This document shows positions 1-8,533 of a DNA stretch of 64,000 bases, in pieces. The DNA comes from Limnohabitans sp. T6-5 (GTDB lineage Bacteria; Pseudomonadota; Gammaproteobacteria; Burkholderiales; Burkholderiaceae_C), in assembly GCF_003063315.1 (NCBI RefSeq), contig NZ_NERV01000003.1, forward strand, positions 1 to 64,000, written 5' to 3'. How positions within the stretch are numbered: position 1 is the stretch's first letter; each line of letters begins with the position of its first letter. The translations under genes and the position numbers were made by a program. The notes under the pieces are model-generated. The model saw nothing but the letters and a program-made list of their open reading frames with translations. It ran no database searches and was not told the origin of the DNA.

Positions 1-144
1 TCAGAAACAGGCTTTCGGTGAAGGTGTCAGCGCCGCGCATAGTTGTCTGCTTTTGTGATGCGGGTATTTTCTACGGCGAAGCTGAAGGGAGGCTTTCGTC
101 AAGGGGGGTATTTCAGCAGCCTGCTAGACCGTTAACATGGATGG

Positions 145-1755
145 ATGAGCTTTACACCGGACCCTCTTCCACCCCTGACCCGCCGTGCCTGGAACCGTGC
201 CGCCCTGGCTTTGGCGATCTCACCTTGGTTGGCGCCCGGCGCGCAGGCCCAGGCGGTCAGCAGCTCGGCCGAGGCAGCCAAAGGCGCATACAAAGGCCCC
301 GCCTGGCAGATCAATCCCTTCAGTCTGGGCGTGGCCAGCGGCCAGCCGCAGCCGGGCAGTGTGGTGTTGTGGACGCGCCTTCGCATCACTGAGGCTGATG
401 CGGCCCTCAAGGCGCAGACGATCAGCGTGGTGTGTGAGGTGTTTGCCGATCCCGCCTTGCGCCAGCCGGTGCGCCAATGGCGTGTACAGACCGACGCCAC
501 CCGCGCCCACAGCGTGCATGTGATCGCCCAGGACTTGCAGCCGGGTCGGCATTATTGGTACCGCTTTGTGAGCGGCAATGCCATCAGTCCTGTAGGCCAT
601 GCCCGCACCAGTCCGGGTGTGAACGACGCGGTGGACCGTTTGCGCATCGCTTTGGCGTCTTGCCAGCATTACGAGCAGGGCTTTTATGTGGCGCATCGCG
701 AGATGGCTCAGCGCGAGCTGGATCTGGTGCTGTTTGTGGGCGACTACATCTACGAAAGCTCCAACCCGCAGCACATGCTGCGCAAGCATCAAGGCGGCGT
801 GCCCAGGCAGCTGGACGAGTACCGCGAGCGCCATGCGCAGTACAAAACCGATGCCGATTTGCAGGCCTGCCACGCGGCGCACAGCTGGGTCATTACCTGG
901 GATGACCATGAAGTGGTCAACGATTACGCCAACGACCTGGACCGCGACTACACCGATCCACAGGTGTTTTTGCGCCGCAGGGCAGCGGCATATCAGGCTT
1001 ACTTTGAGCACATGCCGGTGCGCCTGGGGCCAGACCCGGCCAACGCCAGCCAGATGCGCATCCACGACCGCATGGCCTGGGGGCGCCTGGCGGATCTGTG
1101 GACGCTCGACTGCCGCCAGTACCGCGATCACCAGGCCTGCCCGGACCCCAACCGGGGCGGCGGCCGTGTGGTGATGGGTTGCGAGGCGTTGGCTGACACC
1201 TCGCGCACCATGCTGGGCAAGGCGCAAGAGCAATGGTTCACCGAAGGCCTGACCAGCAGCACCAAGCGCTGGAAGCTGGTGGCGCAGTCCACGCAAATGA
1301 GTTCGAGCGGGGTCAACTCGCCTTTGGGCCGCAGCGCCTTCACCGACGGCTGGGACGGCTATCCCCAAGCCAGAGCGCGTCTGCTCCACACCATCGCTCA
1401 GGCACGTCTGCAAAACGTCCTGGTGCTGGGGGGTGATGTGCACATGAACGTGGCCGCCCAGCTGCGCGTGCATCCCAACGACGAGCGCTCGCCCGTGGTG
1501 GCCAGCGAATTGGTGAGCACCTCCATCACCTCGCGGGGGCTGGGTGAAAAACTGCTGGCGCAAATCCGGGACAGCAATCCCGACATCCTGCATGCGCGGG
1601 CTGATGAACGGGGCTATACCCTGATCGATGTGAAACCCGAAGGTGTCAGCGCCCATTTCAGAACCACACCCTACCCGGCGCAGGCCGACGGAGTGTTCAA
1701 GACGCAAGCGCAGTTTCATGTGCAGTCAGGGGTGGCGGGGCTGCTGCCGGGTTGA
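145..1755 (+). CDS. PhoD-like alkaline phosphatase/phosphodiesterase, Tat-exported
   Basis: 536 aa. Probably a periplasmic metal-dependent phosphatase or phosphodiesterase that releases phosphate from organic phosphoesters. The N-terminus has a twin-arginine motif (R13-R14, LTRRAW) followed by an Ala/Leu-rich stretch ending in AQA, so Tat export of a folded metalloenzyme is expected. An N-terminal PhoD domain precedes the catalytic domain. Metal-ligand motifs typical of the family are visible: FVGDYIYE (D200), TWDDHEVVND (D253, D254, H255) and GGDVHMN (D431, H433). Length fits the family. No clear Shine-Dalgarno is seen, and the start was chosen because it gives a complete Tat signal. No phosphate-regulon box was recognised in the 144 bases upstream, where no other feature was identified. 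Confidence 0.88.
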   Translation: MSFTPDPLPPLTRRAWNRAALALAISPWLAPGAQAQAVSSSAEAAKGAYKGPAWQINPFSLGVASGQPQPGSVVLWTRLRITEADAALKAQTISVVCEVFADPALRQPVRQWRVQTDATRAHSVHVIAQDLQPGRHYWYRFVSGNAISPVGHARTSPGVNDAVDRLRIALASCQHYEQGFYVAHREMAQRELDLVLFVGDYIYESSNPQHMLRKHQGGVPRQLDEYRERHAQYKTDADLQACHAAHSWVITWDDHEVVNDYANDLDRDYTDPQVFLRRRAAAYQAYFEHMPVRLGPDPANASQMRIHDRMAWGRLADLWTLDCRQYRDHQACPDPNRGGGRVVMGCEALADTSRTMLGKAQEQWFTEGLTSSTKRWKLVAQSTQMSSSGVNSPLGRSAFTDGWDGYPQARARLLHTIAQARLQNVLVLGGDVHMNVAAQLRVHPNDERSPVVASELVSTSITSRGLGEKLLAQIRDSNPDILHARADERGYTLIDVKPEGVSAHFRTTPYPAQADGVFKTQAQFHVQSGVAGLLPG

Positions 1756-1791
1756 GTTTGGGTGTGCCACAAAGTTACTAAAGAGTCACGA

Positions 1792-1810
1792 TTTAGCCTG
1801 CAGCGCTAAA
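1792..1810. promoter_or_regulatory. Dyad upstream of TetR gene, candidate operator
   Basis: TTTAGC-CTGCAGC-GCTAAA is a perfect 6-bp inverted repeat with a 7-base centre, ending 8 bases before the ATG of the TetR-family gene. TetR regulators commonly bind such dyads in their own promoter. The role as operator is inference. Confidence 0.35.
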
Positions 1811-1818
1811 ATGAAATA

Positions 1819-2442
1819 ATGAACACTGAAGTCACCAAACCGCCCAAGAAGTCTTTCAAAGTCCAGATGCTGGCGGCCCGTGAAACGGCGATCATCGAAT
1901 CGGTCAATCGCCTGCTTGCCGAAAAAGGCTTTGATGCCATGACCGTGGACGAGGTGGCCGCCGAAGTGGGCATCGCCAAGGCCAGTCTTTACAAGCATTT
2001 TCCGAGCAAGGAAGAACTCGCCTGTGCTGCCATGGTCACCGCCATGCGCCGCGCTCAGGAGTTCATTGCGCAACTGCCCGCAGACCAAAAACCCCTGGAC
2101 CAACTCAAGGCCGTCACGCGCTGGACCATGACGCTCAAGTTGCAAGGCCAGATGCCTTCGCTGCCCAGCCAGAACTCCAGCCTGCGCGCCACCTTGATGG
2201 GCAGCAAGGACTACATGGACGGCCTCATGGAAGTCAGCGACACGCTGGGTGGCTGGATTGAGCAAGCCCAGGCCCAAGGCGCCATCAACCAGGCCCTGCC
2301 TGCCGTGGCGGTGCTCTACACCTTGTTTGCCCGCGCGTGTGACCCGGTGCTCGAATTTCTCAAAATGGGTGAGCAACACAGCGATGACCAAATCCTGGAC
2401 ATGGTGATGAGCACCTGCTTTGACGGCCTGAACGCCCGCTGA
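1819..2442 (+). CDS. TetR/AcrR family transcriptional regulator
   Basis: 207 aa, normal for the family. Residues about 19-65 form the TetR DNA-binding domain: an ETAIIES helix, then KGFDAMTVDEVAAEVGIAKAS and LYKHFPSKEEL, the hallmark helix-turn-helix followed by the Y-x-H-F-x-S-K-E-E-L helix. The C-terminal part is the usual all-helical ligand-binding and dimerisation region and does not reveal the ligand. It lies 63 bases after the phosphatase on the same strand, with its own candidate operator. The next gene downstream is convergent, so no target is obvious from context other than itself or the upstream phosphatase. Confidence 0.9.
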   Translation: MNTEVTKPPKKSFKVQMLAARETAIIESVNRLLAEKGFDAMTVDEVAAEVGIAKASLYKHFPSKEELACAAMVTAMRRAQEFIAQLPADQKPLDQLKAVTRWTMTLKLQGQMPSLPSQNSSLRATLMGSKDYMDGLMEVSDTLGGWIEQAQAQGAINQALPAVAVLYTLFARACDPVLEFLKMGEQHSDDQILDMVMSTCFDGLNAR

Positions 2443-2480
2443 GCCCTGGCCCGGCATGGGGCCTGTGCCAACGCACCCAT

Positions 2481-2544
2481 GTCGGACTCTGCGAGTACCG
2501 ACCTACAACGCAGCCCCTGTAGGTCGGCGGTCGAAGACCCCGAC
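2481..2544. repeat. REP doublet (BIME-like), copy A
   Basis: Two 26-base REP units in inverted orientation, 12 bases apart. The left unit (2481-2506) reads GTCGG-ACTC-TGC-GAGT-A-CCGAC-CTAC. The right unit (2519-2544) starts GTAGGTCGG and ends GACCCCGAC. Each arm folds by itself into a roughly 9-bp hairpin, and on its own strand each begins with the tetranucleotide GTAG, the signature of REP sequences mobilised by RAYT (TnpA-REP) proteins. It sits between two convergent genes. Confidence 0.85.
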
Positions 2545-2597
2545 AAATGCTTGCCTGCCAACAGCATATGAGGTGGTGGCGTCGGTGAACAGGCAGC

Positions 2598-2661
2598 GTC
2601 GGACTCTGCGAGTACCGACCTACAACGCAGCCCCTGTAGGTCGGCGGTCGAAGACCCCGAC
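2598..2661. repeat. REP doublet (BIME-like), copy B
   Basis: A second doublet starting 117 bases after copy A, with the same 12-base centre (AACGCAGCCCCT) and essentially identical arms (2598-2623 and 2636-2661). The linker between A and B is unrelated to the linkers of the two large arrays. Apart from these two doublets, no other feature was recognised in the 260-base gap 2443-2702. Confidence 0.85.
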
Positions 2662-2702
2662 ATCTGCACGCCAACAGGTCACGCCCATCGCCAGCGGCCT
2701 GT

Positions 2703-3647
2703 TCAAGCCTGCGGTTGGTAAAAATTCACCGGCAAACCAGGCACGTCCACACGCATTGCAAAAATGCAGCCCGCCAAGGGATAGCGTTGGAGTTCCGCTT
2801 CGCTGCGGCCCTGCCTGGAGCTGGTGATGAACAGGGTTTGGAGGTCTTCACCGCCAAAACACGGCATGGTGGGGCAGGGCACGGGCGTTTCGACCACGGC
2901 CAGCACTTCGCCTTGCGGTGACAGGCGCACCAGGCGTTGGCCTTCGTACTGGGCTGACCAGTAAGCCCCTTGGGCGTCCACCGTGGCGCCATCCGGGCGA
3001 CCGCCGTAAGCCGGGCCATCCGGCTGTCCCCAGGTCCAGCCTGCGGGCTTGGGGGCGAATTGGTGAAACAGCCGTTCATGCGACAAGGTGCCCAAGGTCG
3101 GGTCAAAATCCCAAGCGCGCACGCGGTGCGATGCGGTGTCTGCCCAATACAGGGTGCGTGCGTCCGGGGACCAGGCCAGGCCGTTGGCGGTGGTGGCGCC
3201 GTGGGCCATGTCGGACAAGTCATGCCCTTGCAGTGCATACAGGACGCCCAGGGCCTGGTCGCGTGGCTCGTACAGGCTGCCTGCCCACAGGCGCCCTTGG
3301 GGATCACATTTGCCGTCGTTGAAACGCAGGCGTTGCGTGTCATACGGTGCGGCTGCCAGCTTCTGCAAGAGGCCACCCCATTCACGCGCCAGATAAATGC
3401 CATCACGCAAGGCCATGACGAGGCCGCCGCCGTGTACGGGGGCGATGCATCCGGGCTCTTGGCTCAGGGGCCAATAGTCCACCGGGCCTTGCGCCTGTTG
3501 GTCATGAACCGACACCCGCGCCAGGCGACGGCCGGGAATATCGACCCAATACAGGCGTTGCTCGTGGGGGTGCCAGAACGGTGATTCGCTCAAGCCATCG
3601 GGTTGAGTAGTGAGGGCTTGCCAATGCAGGGCCGGGGTGGATGACAT
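2703..3647 (-). CDS. SMP-30/gluconolactonase/LRE family lactonase
   Basis: 314 aa, the usual length of the family. These six-bladed beta-propellers hydrolyse sugar lactones (for example gluconolactone or pentonolactones) using a divalent metal. The three metal-ligand regions are present: SESPFW near residue 21 (Glu), ANGLAWSPD in the middle (Asn) and RPDGATVD (Asp). RFNDGKCDPQGRLWAG supplies the conserved substrate-side Asn/Asp. No signal peptide is seen, so it is probably cytoplasmic. It is divergent from the molybdenum hydroxylase genes, which might oxidise an aldose or aldehyde, but the substrate cannot be read from sequence. The Shine-Dalgarno is weak. Confidence 0.88.
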   Translation of the reverse strand: MSSTPALHWQALTTQPDGLSESPFWHPHEQRLYWVDIPGRRLARVSVHDQQAQGPVDYWPLSQEPGCIAPVHGGGLVMALRDGIYLAREWGGLLQKLAAAPYDTQRLRFNDGKCDPQGRLWAGSLYEPRDQALGVLYALQGHDLSDMAHGATTANGLAWSPDARTLYWADTASHRVRAWDFDPTLGTLSHERLFHQFAPKPAGWTWGQPDGPAYGGRPDGATVDAQGAYWSAQYEGQRLVRLSPQGEVLAVVETPVPCPTMPCFGGEDLQTLFITSSRQGRSEAELQRYPLAGCIFAMRVDVPGLPVNFYQPQA

Positions 3648-3780
3648 GGTGTGGGCGAACTTGGGTCAGGACTTTGACAGAGGGTGCCCATTGTGCCCCT
3701 CGATCCATCACCCGCTGACAGACGCTGGCAGGACGTAACCCAAAAGAACTTGCGAAAACAAAGATTCAGCGACTGGAAAA

Positions 3781-3798
3781 TATGCAAACTGTTGCATA
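3781..3798. promoter_or_regulatory. Perfect 18-bp dyad TATGCAA-ACTG-TTGCATA
   Basis: A perfect 7-bp inverted repeat with a 4-base centre, in the divergent region between the lactonase and the molybdenum hydroxylase genes (3648-3941). It lies about 134 bases from the lactonase start and 144 from the hydroxylase start. It could be the operator of a regulator encoded elsewhere. The surrounding 294 bases are AT-richer than the genes and hold no convincing ORF. Confidence 0.4.
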
Positions 3799-3941
3799 GG
3801 AAAAAAAACCCACACAAGTGTCTCATTTTGAAAAAATTGATCCCTCGAAACGCTTGTATCAGGGTTTGCATGGGTGGAATTCAGCGCGTTTTGATTCAAG
3901 GTAGCGGATGTTCATAACAACACCGCTTTGAGGAGACCTTG

Positions 3942-4406
3942 ATGAGCGTGAATTTCCAAGTCAATGGCAAGCCTGCACAGGCCAACGCCGAAACCGACAC
4001 CCCACTGTTGTGGGTGCTGCGCGATGAGCTGGGCATGACCGGCACCAAATTTGGTTGTGGTGCCGCGTTGTGCGGTGCCTGCACCGTGCACGTCAATGGT
4101 GAAGCTGTGCGCTCATGCCAAACGCCTTTGAGCACGGTCGCTGGCAAAAAAGTCGCCACCGTCGAAGGTCTGTCCAAGAACAACACCCATCCTCTGCAAG
4201 TGGCCTGGATCAAGCACGATGTGCCCCAGTGCGGCTATTGCCAGTCCGGTCAGCTCATGAGTGCTGCTGCTTTGCTGGCCAAAAACAAAAACCCCAGCGA
4301 CACCGACATTGACAACGCGATGAGCGGCAACATCTGCCGTTGCGGCACTTATCCCCGTATCCGGGCGGCCATCAAAGATGCCGCAGCCACGATGCGCAAC
4401 GCCTGA
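3942..4406 (+). CDS. (2Fe-2S)-binding subunit of molybdenum hydroxylase (isoquinoline 1-oxidoreductase alpha type)
   Basis: 154 aa. Small electron-transfer subunit of a xanthine-dehydrogenase-family enzyme. The N-terminal plant-type ferredoxin cluster site is seen as [17 protein letters not shown] followed by SC. The C-terminal four-helix domain has the second cluster site, CGYCQSG and [10 protein letters not shown]. The ATG at 3942 has an ideal AGGAG six bases upstream, so it was chosen over the TTG one codon earlier. The Moco subunit begins 17 bases downstream and XdhC follows, making a three-gene operon. No FAD subunit is present. This matches the isoquinoline-oxidoreductase type, which passes electrons to a quinone or cytochrome rather than NAD. 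Confidence 0.9.
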   Translation: MSVNFQVNGKPAQANAETDTPLLWVLRDELGMTGTKFGCGAALCGACTVHVNGEAVRSCQTPLSTVAGKKVATVEGLSKNNTHPLQVAWIKHDVPQCGYCQSGQLMSAAALLAKNKNPSDTDIDNAMSGNICRCGTYPRIRAAIKDAAATMRNA

Positions 4407-4423
4407 AAAGCCGGAGACTTCAC

Positions 4424-6565
4424 ATGATCGATACACAAACTTCACGCCGTTCGTTCCTGAAAGCCGGTGCTGCTGCTTCTGGCGGCCTGCTGATGGCTTT
4501 GCACCTGCCGGGCACACTGGGCCAGGCCATGGCCGCTGGCACCGTGAGCACCCCCAACGCCTGGGTGCATATTTCAGACGACAACAACATCACCATCCTG
4601 AGCGCCCACTCCGAAATGGGCCAGGGCGTCTACACCTCCATGCCCATGCTGGTGGCTGAAGAGCTCAACGTGGACATGAACCAGATCAAGGTCACGGACG
4701 CCCCTCCCGGTGCGGTGTATGTGAACGCTTTGCTGGGTGCCCAGATCACCGGGGGTTCGACCTCGGTGCGTGGCAGCTGGGAAAAGCTGCGCGTGGCAGG
4801 CGCCCAAGTGCGCGAGATGCTGATTTCGGCCGCCGCTGCACAGTGGAACGTAGACCGCAGCCAGCTCAAGGCTGACAAAGGCATGGTGCTCGGCCCCAAT
4901 GGCAAGAAAGCGACTTATGGCTCCTTGGCCGCAGCCGCTTCCAAACTGCCCGTGCCTGAGAAGCCAGCCCTCAAAGACCCCAAAGACTTCCGCATTGTCG
5001 GCAAGCGCACCAAGCGTCTGGACACCCCCGCCAAAACCAACGGCACAGCCGAATTCGGTATTGACGTCAAGGTGCCTGGCATGGTCTACGCCACAGTGCT
5101 GCAGTGCCCGGTGATTGGCGGCAAGGTCAAGAGCTTTGACGGTGCACAGGCCAAAGGCATGCCCGGCGTGCAGGCTGTGGTGCAGATCAGCGACGGCGTG
5201 GCCGTGGTGGCCGACTCCTGGTGGCGCGCCAAGAAAGCCATGGAAACCGTCAAGGTGCAGTGGGACGAAGGTGCGGGTGCCGCATTGAGCACAGCCTCCG
5301 TCATCGACGGCACACGCCAGGCGGCCAAGTCCGGCAAAGTCCTCGAGATCACCAAGCCGCAAGGCGATGTGGCCGCCGCCCTCAAAGGTGCCGCCAAAGT
5401 GATGGAAGCCGAATACGTGACGCCCATGCAGTCGCACTCCCCTCTGGAGCCGATGAACTTCACGGCCCATGTGCAAGGCGACAAGGTCCTGCTGATTGGC
5501 CCGACCCAGTTCCAGCAAGGTGCCCAAGGCGCTGTGGCGGCTGCCCTGAAGGTCAAGCCCGAAGACATCACCCTGAAAACCACCTACCTGGGTGGCGGCT
5601 TCGGTCGTCGTCTGGAGCTGGACTTCGTCGTGCAGGCGGCCGAAATCTCCAAAGCTGTGGGCAAGCCCGTCAAGCTGCTGTGGACACGCGAAGAAGACAT
5701 GATGCATGACTACTACCGTCCTGCCGGTGTCAACCAGCTCAAGGCCGGTCTGGACGCCAACGGCATGCCCGTGGGCCTGCACTTCAAGGTGGCTTCGCAG
5801 TCGGTCACGCAACGTGCCTTCGGCCTGCCCAAGGACACGCTGGACCCCTTCATGGCCGAAGCCGCTGTCACTGGCTACAACATCCCCAACACCCAGCACG
5901 ACCTGGTGATTCACGACACCGGTGTTCGCGTCGGTTACTGGCGCGCCGTGAGCCACAGCATGAACGCTTTCGCCAACGAAAGCTTCGTCGACGAGCTGGC
6001 CAAAGCCGCAGGTCAAGACCCTTATGCCTACCGCATGAAGATGCTGTCTGGCAAACCGCGTTATGCCAACGTGCTGAAACTGGCCGCTGAAAAAGCTGGC
6101 TGGGGCAAGCCACTGCCCAAAGGCCATGCCCACGGCATCGCCCTGATGGAAGGCTATGACAGCTACCTGGCCGAAGTCGCCGAAGTCAGCCTGAACAAGG
6201 ATGGCAGCGTGCGCGTGCACAAGGTCACCGTGGCCGCTGACGTGGGCCACATGGTCAACCCCGACACCGTGGAAGCCCAGTTGCAGTCCAGCATCGTGTT
6301 TGGCGTGGGGGCGGTGCTCAAGCACCAGATCACCATGGCCAATGGCCGTGTGCAAGAGACCAACTACAACAGCTACGAGCCTGTGCGCATGTACGAGTCG
6401 CCCCAGATCGACATCGTGTTGGTCAAGAGCACCGAAAAGCCCGGCGGCATCGGCGAGCCCGGCACGGCTGTGGCGGCACCTGCCATTGCCAACGCGGTGG
6501 CGGCCTTGACAGGCAAACGCGTTCGCAGTCTGCCCATCACGGCCGACGCATTGCGCACCGCCTGA
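4424..6565 (+). CDS. Molybdopterin-binding subunit of xanthine-dehydrogenase family (isoquinoline 1-oxidoreductase beta type)
   Basis: 713 aa. Catalytic Moco subunit that hydroxylates an aldehyde or N-heterocycle. It starts with a Tat signal (SRRSFLKAGAAASGG), so the enzyme probably acts in the periplasm and carries its small subunit across. Moco-binding motifs are visible: GGGFGRR in the middle and the active-site Glu in GGIGEPG (E678). The ATG at 4424 was chosen because it has GGAG upstream and puts the Tat motif at the N-terminus; the frame is open further upstream, but that part overlaps the small-subunit gene. The substrate is unknown. No cytochrome c subunit is adjacent, so the electron acceptor is not identified. 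Confidence 0.9.
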   Translation: MIDTQTSRRSFLKAGAAASGGLLMALHLPGTLGQAMAAGTVSTPNAWVHISDDNNITILSAHSEMGQGVYTSMPMLVAEELNVDMNQIKVTDAPPGAVYVNALLGAQITGGSTSVRGSWEKLRVAGAQVREMLISAAAAQWNVDRSQLKADKGMVLGPNGKKATYGSLAAAASKLPVPEKPALKDPKDFRIVGKRTKRLDTPAKTNGTAEFGIDVKVPGMVYATVLQCPVIGGKVKSFDGAQAKGMPGVQAVVQISDGVAVVADSWWRAKKAMETVKVQWDEGAGAALSTASVIDGTRQAAKSGKVLEITKPQGDVAAALKGAAKVMEAEYVTPMQSHSPLEPMNFTAHVQGDKVLLIGPTQFQQGAQGAVAAALKVKPEDITLKTTYLGGGFGRRLELDFVVQAAEISKAVGKPVKLLWTREEDMMHDYYRPAGVNQLKAGLDANGMPVGLHFKVASQSVTQRAFGLPKDTLDPFMAEAAVTGYNIPNTQHDLVIHDTGVRVGYWRAVSHSMNAFANESFVDELAKAAGQDPYAYRMKMLSGKPRYANVLKLAAEKAGWGKPLPKGHAHGIALMEGYDSYLAEVAEVSLNKDGSVRVHKVTVAADVGHMVNPDTVEAQLQSSIVFGVGAVLKHQITMANGRVQETNYNSYEPVRMYESPQIDIVLVKSTEKPGGIGEPGTAVAAPAIANAVAALTGKRVRSLPITADALRTA

Positions 6566-6581
6566 GCCCACGGAGCGTCGG

Positions 6582-7607
6582 ATGGAAAGTCTGGATTTAC
6601 GCGTTTTGTCCGACGTGCTGGCCTGGAGACAGGCCAGCCACCGTGTGACCCTGGTCACCGTGGTGGAAACCTGGGGCAGTGCCCCCAGGCCCCCCGGTGC
6701 CCTGCTGGCCGTGCGTGATGACGGTGTGGTCAGTGGCTCGGTTTCTGGCGGTTGTGTGGAAGACGATCTGATCGCCCGCATCAAAGCCGGTGAGTACGAG
6801 CATCTGACACACCCGTCCATGGTCGCCTACGGCGTGACCAAAGAAGAAGCCTCGCGTTTTGGCCTGCCTTGTGGCGGCACCTTGCGCCTGGTGCAAGAAC
6901 CTGTGCAGGACACAGGCTGGATTGAAGAAATTTTGAAGCGCACCAGCGCCCACCAGCTGGTGGCACGCACGGTCTCGCTCAAAGACGGCTCGGTGACGCT
7001 GAGTGATGCACGCCGCAGCGACGCCCTGGCGTTTGACGGCATCACCTTGACCACTCTGTTTGGCCCTCGCTGGCGCTTGCTGCTCATTGGCGCAGGGCAA
7101 CTCAGCCAGGCCGTGGCGCAGATGGCCCAGGCGCTCGACTTTGAAGTGCTGGTCTGCGATCCGCGTGAAGAATACGCCGCCAGTTTGCAAATGCAGGGTG
7201 TGACCCGCGTCATGGGCATGCCCGACGACGTGGTGGCCGCCATTGAACCCGATGCGCACACCGCCGTGATTGCCCTCACGCACGACCCCAAACTCGACGA
7301 CATGGCTTTGCTCGAGGCCCTCAACTCGCAGGCGTTTTACGTCGGGGCTCTGGGTTCGCGACGCAACCAAGCCACCCGCAAACAGCGTCTGGCCGAGCAT
7401 TTTGGCCTGACCGAAGAAGCCCTGGCGCGCTTGCATGGCCCCGTGGGCTTGAGCCTGGGTGCCAAAACCCCGGCCGAAATCGCCATCTCCATCGTGGCCG
7501 AAATCGTGCTGGTCAAAAACAGCGCCATGCCAAGCAGCGGCGAAGCCGTCGCCCTGAGCAGCCTGGACATCGGCGATTCCCGCATCACCGCTTGCGCCAT
7601 CTCCTGA
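6582..7607 (+). CDS. XdhC/CoxI family molybdenum cofactor insertion/maturation protein
   Basis: 341 aa. XdhC proteins bind molybdopterin, help its sulfuration and deliver it to the partner hydroxylase before Tat export. The N-terminal XdhC domain contains VVETWGSAPRPPGALLAV and the family motif GSVSGGCVEDDL. A C-terminal Rossmann-type XdhC domain starts near LLIGAGQLSQAVAQMA and includes YVGALGSRRNQATR. The gene begins 16 bases after the Moco subunit with GGAG upstream, so the three genes are very likely cotranscribed. Immediately after its stop comes the first large REP array. Confidence 0.9.
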   Translation: MESLDLRVLSDVLAWRQASHRVTLVTVVETWGSAPRPPGALLAVRDDGVVSGSVSGGCVEDDLIARIKAGEYEHLTHPSMVAYGVTKEEASRFGLPCGGTLRLVQEPVQDTGWIEEILKRTSAHQLVARTVSLKDGSVTLSDARRSDALAFDGITLTTLFGPRWRLLLIGAGQLSQAVAQMAQALDFEVLVCDPREEYAASLQMQGVTRVMGMPDDVVAAIEPDAHTAVIALTHDPKLDDMALLEALNSQAFYVGALGSRRNQATRKQRLAEHFGLTEEALARLHGPVGLSLGAKTPAEIAISIVAEIVLVKNSAMPSSGEAVALSSLDIGDSRITACAIS

Positions 7608-7626
7608 CCGCGCTCGCCATATACAA

Positions 7627-8533
7627 GTCGGACTCTTCGCGTGCCGACCCACGGGCAGAGTCCTTTTGGGTTTTGTAGGTCGGTGGTCGAATACTCCGAC
7701 ACTGCTGGCGCACCTGCCCAGCCCATTCAAGACTTGTCGCTGAACAAAGCTGTCGGGCTCTTCGCGTGCCGACCCAAGGGCAGGGGCCATTTTGGGTTTT
7801 GTAGGTCGGTGGTCGAAGACCCCGACACTGCTGGCGCGCCTGCCCAGCCCATTCAAGCCTTGTCGCTGAACAAAGCTGTCGGGCTCTTCGCGTGCCGACC
7901 CACGGGCAGGGGCCATTTTGGGTTTTGTAGGTCGGTGGTCGAAGACCCCGACACTGCTGGCGCGCCTGCCCAGCCCATTCAAGCCTTGTCGCTGAACAAA
8001 GCTGTCGGGCTCTTCGCGTGCCGACCCAAGGGCAGGGGCCATTTTGGGTTTTGTAGGTCGGTGGTCGAAGACCCCGACACTGCTGGCGCGCCTGCCCAGC
8101 CCATTCAAGCCTTGTCGCTGAACAAAGCTGTCGGGCTCTTCGCGTGCCGACCCACGGGCAGGGGCCATTTTGGGTTTTGTAGGTCGGTGGTCGAAGACCC
8201 CGACACTGCTGGCGCGCCTGCCCAGCCCATTCAAGCCTTGTCGCTGAACAAAGCTGTCGGGCTCTTCGCGTGCCGACCCACGGGCAGGGGCAGTTTTGGG
8301 TTTTGTAGGTCGGTGGTCGAAGACCCCGACACTGCTGGCGCGCCTGTCCAGCCCATTCAAGCCTAGTCGCTGAACAAAGCTGTCGGGCTCTTCGCGTGCC
8401 GACCCACGGGCAGGGGCAGTTTTGGGTTTTGTAGGTCGGTGGTCGAAGACTCCGACACTGCAGGCGCACCTGCCCAGCCCATTCAAGCCTTGTCGCTGAA
8501 CAAAGCTGTCGGGCTCTTCGCGTGCCGACCTAC
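7627..8533. repeat. Tandem REP/BIME array 1, 126-bp period, seven units plus a terminal half
   Basis: Units begin at 7627, 7752, 7878, 8004, 8130, 8256 and 8382, with a last half-unit at 8508-8533. Each unit is a 74-base REP doublet (for example 7627-7700) plus a roughly 52-base linker that starts ACTGCTGGCG and ends AACAAAGCT. In every doublet the right REP keeps the GTAG foot and a GGTC/GACC hairpin. The left REP has usually lost GTAG (CCCAC or CCCAAG replaces CCTAC). Units 2 and 4 share CCCAAGGG while 3 and 5 share CCCACGGG, and units 6 and 7 share a GGGGCAG variant, suggesting block duplication. The array fills the gap between two convergent genes (7608-8529). Open frames through it are by-products of the period. 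Confidence 0.93.

Noticed and set aside
1..144. Coding sequence at the left edge
   Set aside because: Short frames close within about 60 bases and show no recognisable C-terminus, so no partial gene is claimed.
220..1719. A 499-codon open frame opposite the PhoD-like gene
   Set aside because: Shadow frame. The plus-strand protein has metal-ligand motifs and a Tat signal.
3684..3917. 77-codon ORF in the divergent region before the molybdenum hydroxylase
   Set aside because: Low-complexity, Lys-rich translation of an AT-rich promoter region that overlaps the 18-bp dyad.
4574..6820. A 748-codon open frame on the minus strand opposite the Moco subunit
   Set aside because: Antisense shadow of a high-GC gene. 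The plus strand has all xanthine-dehydrogenase motifs, a Tat signal and a good ribosome site.
6597..8486. A 629-codon open frame on the minus strand, with shorter ones on both strands, through array 1
   Set aside because: The array period is 126 bases, a multiple of three, so any stop-free frame in one unit stays open in all. The translated repeats are just the REP and linker read out, and the long frame runs antisense through xdhC.
7627..8533. Array 1 as a CRISPR locus
   Set aside because: Repeat and linker are both conserved between units, the repeat is 74 bases of palindromic doublet, and no cas genes are near. Array 2 fails for the same reasons.
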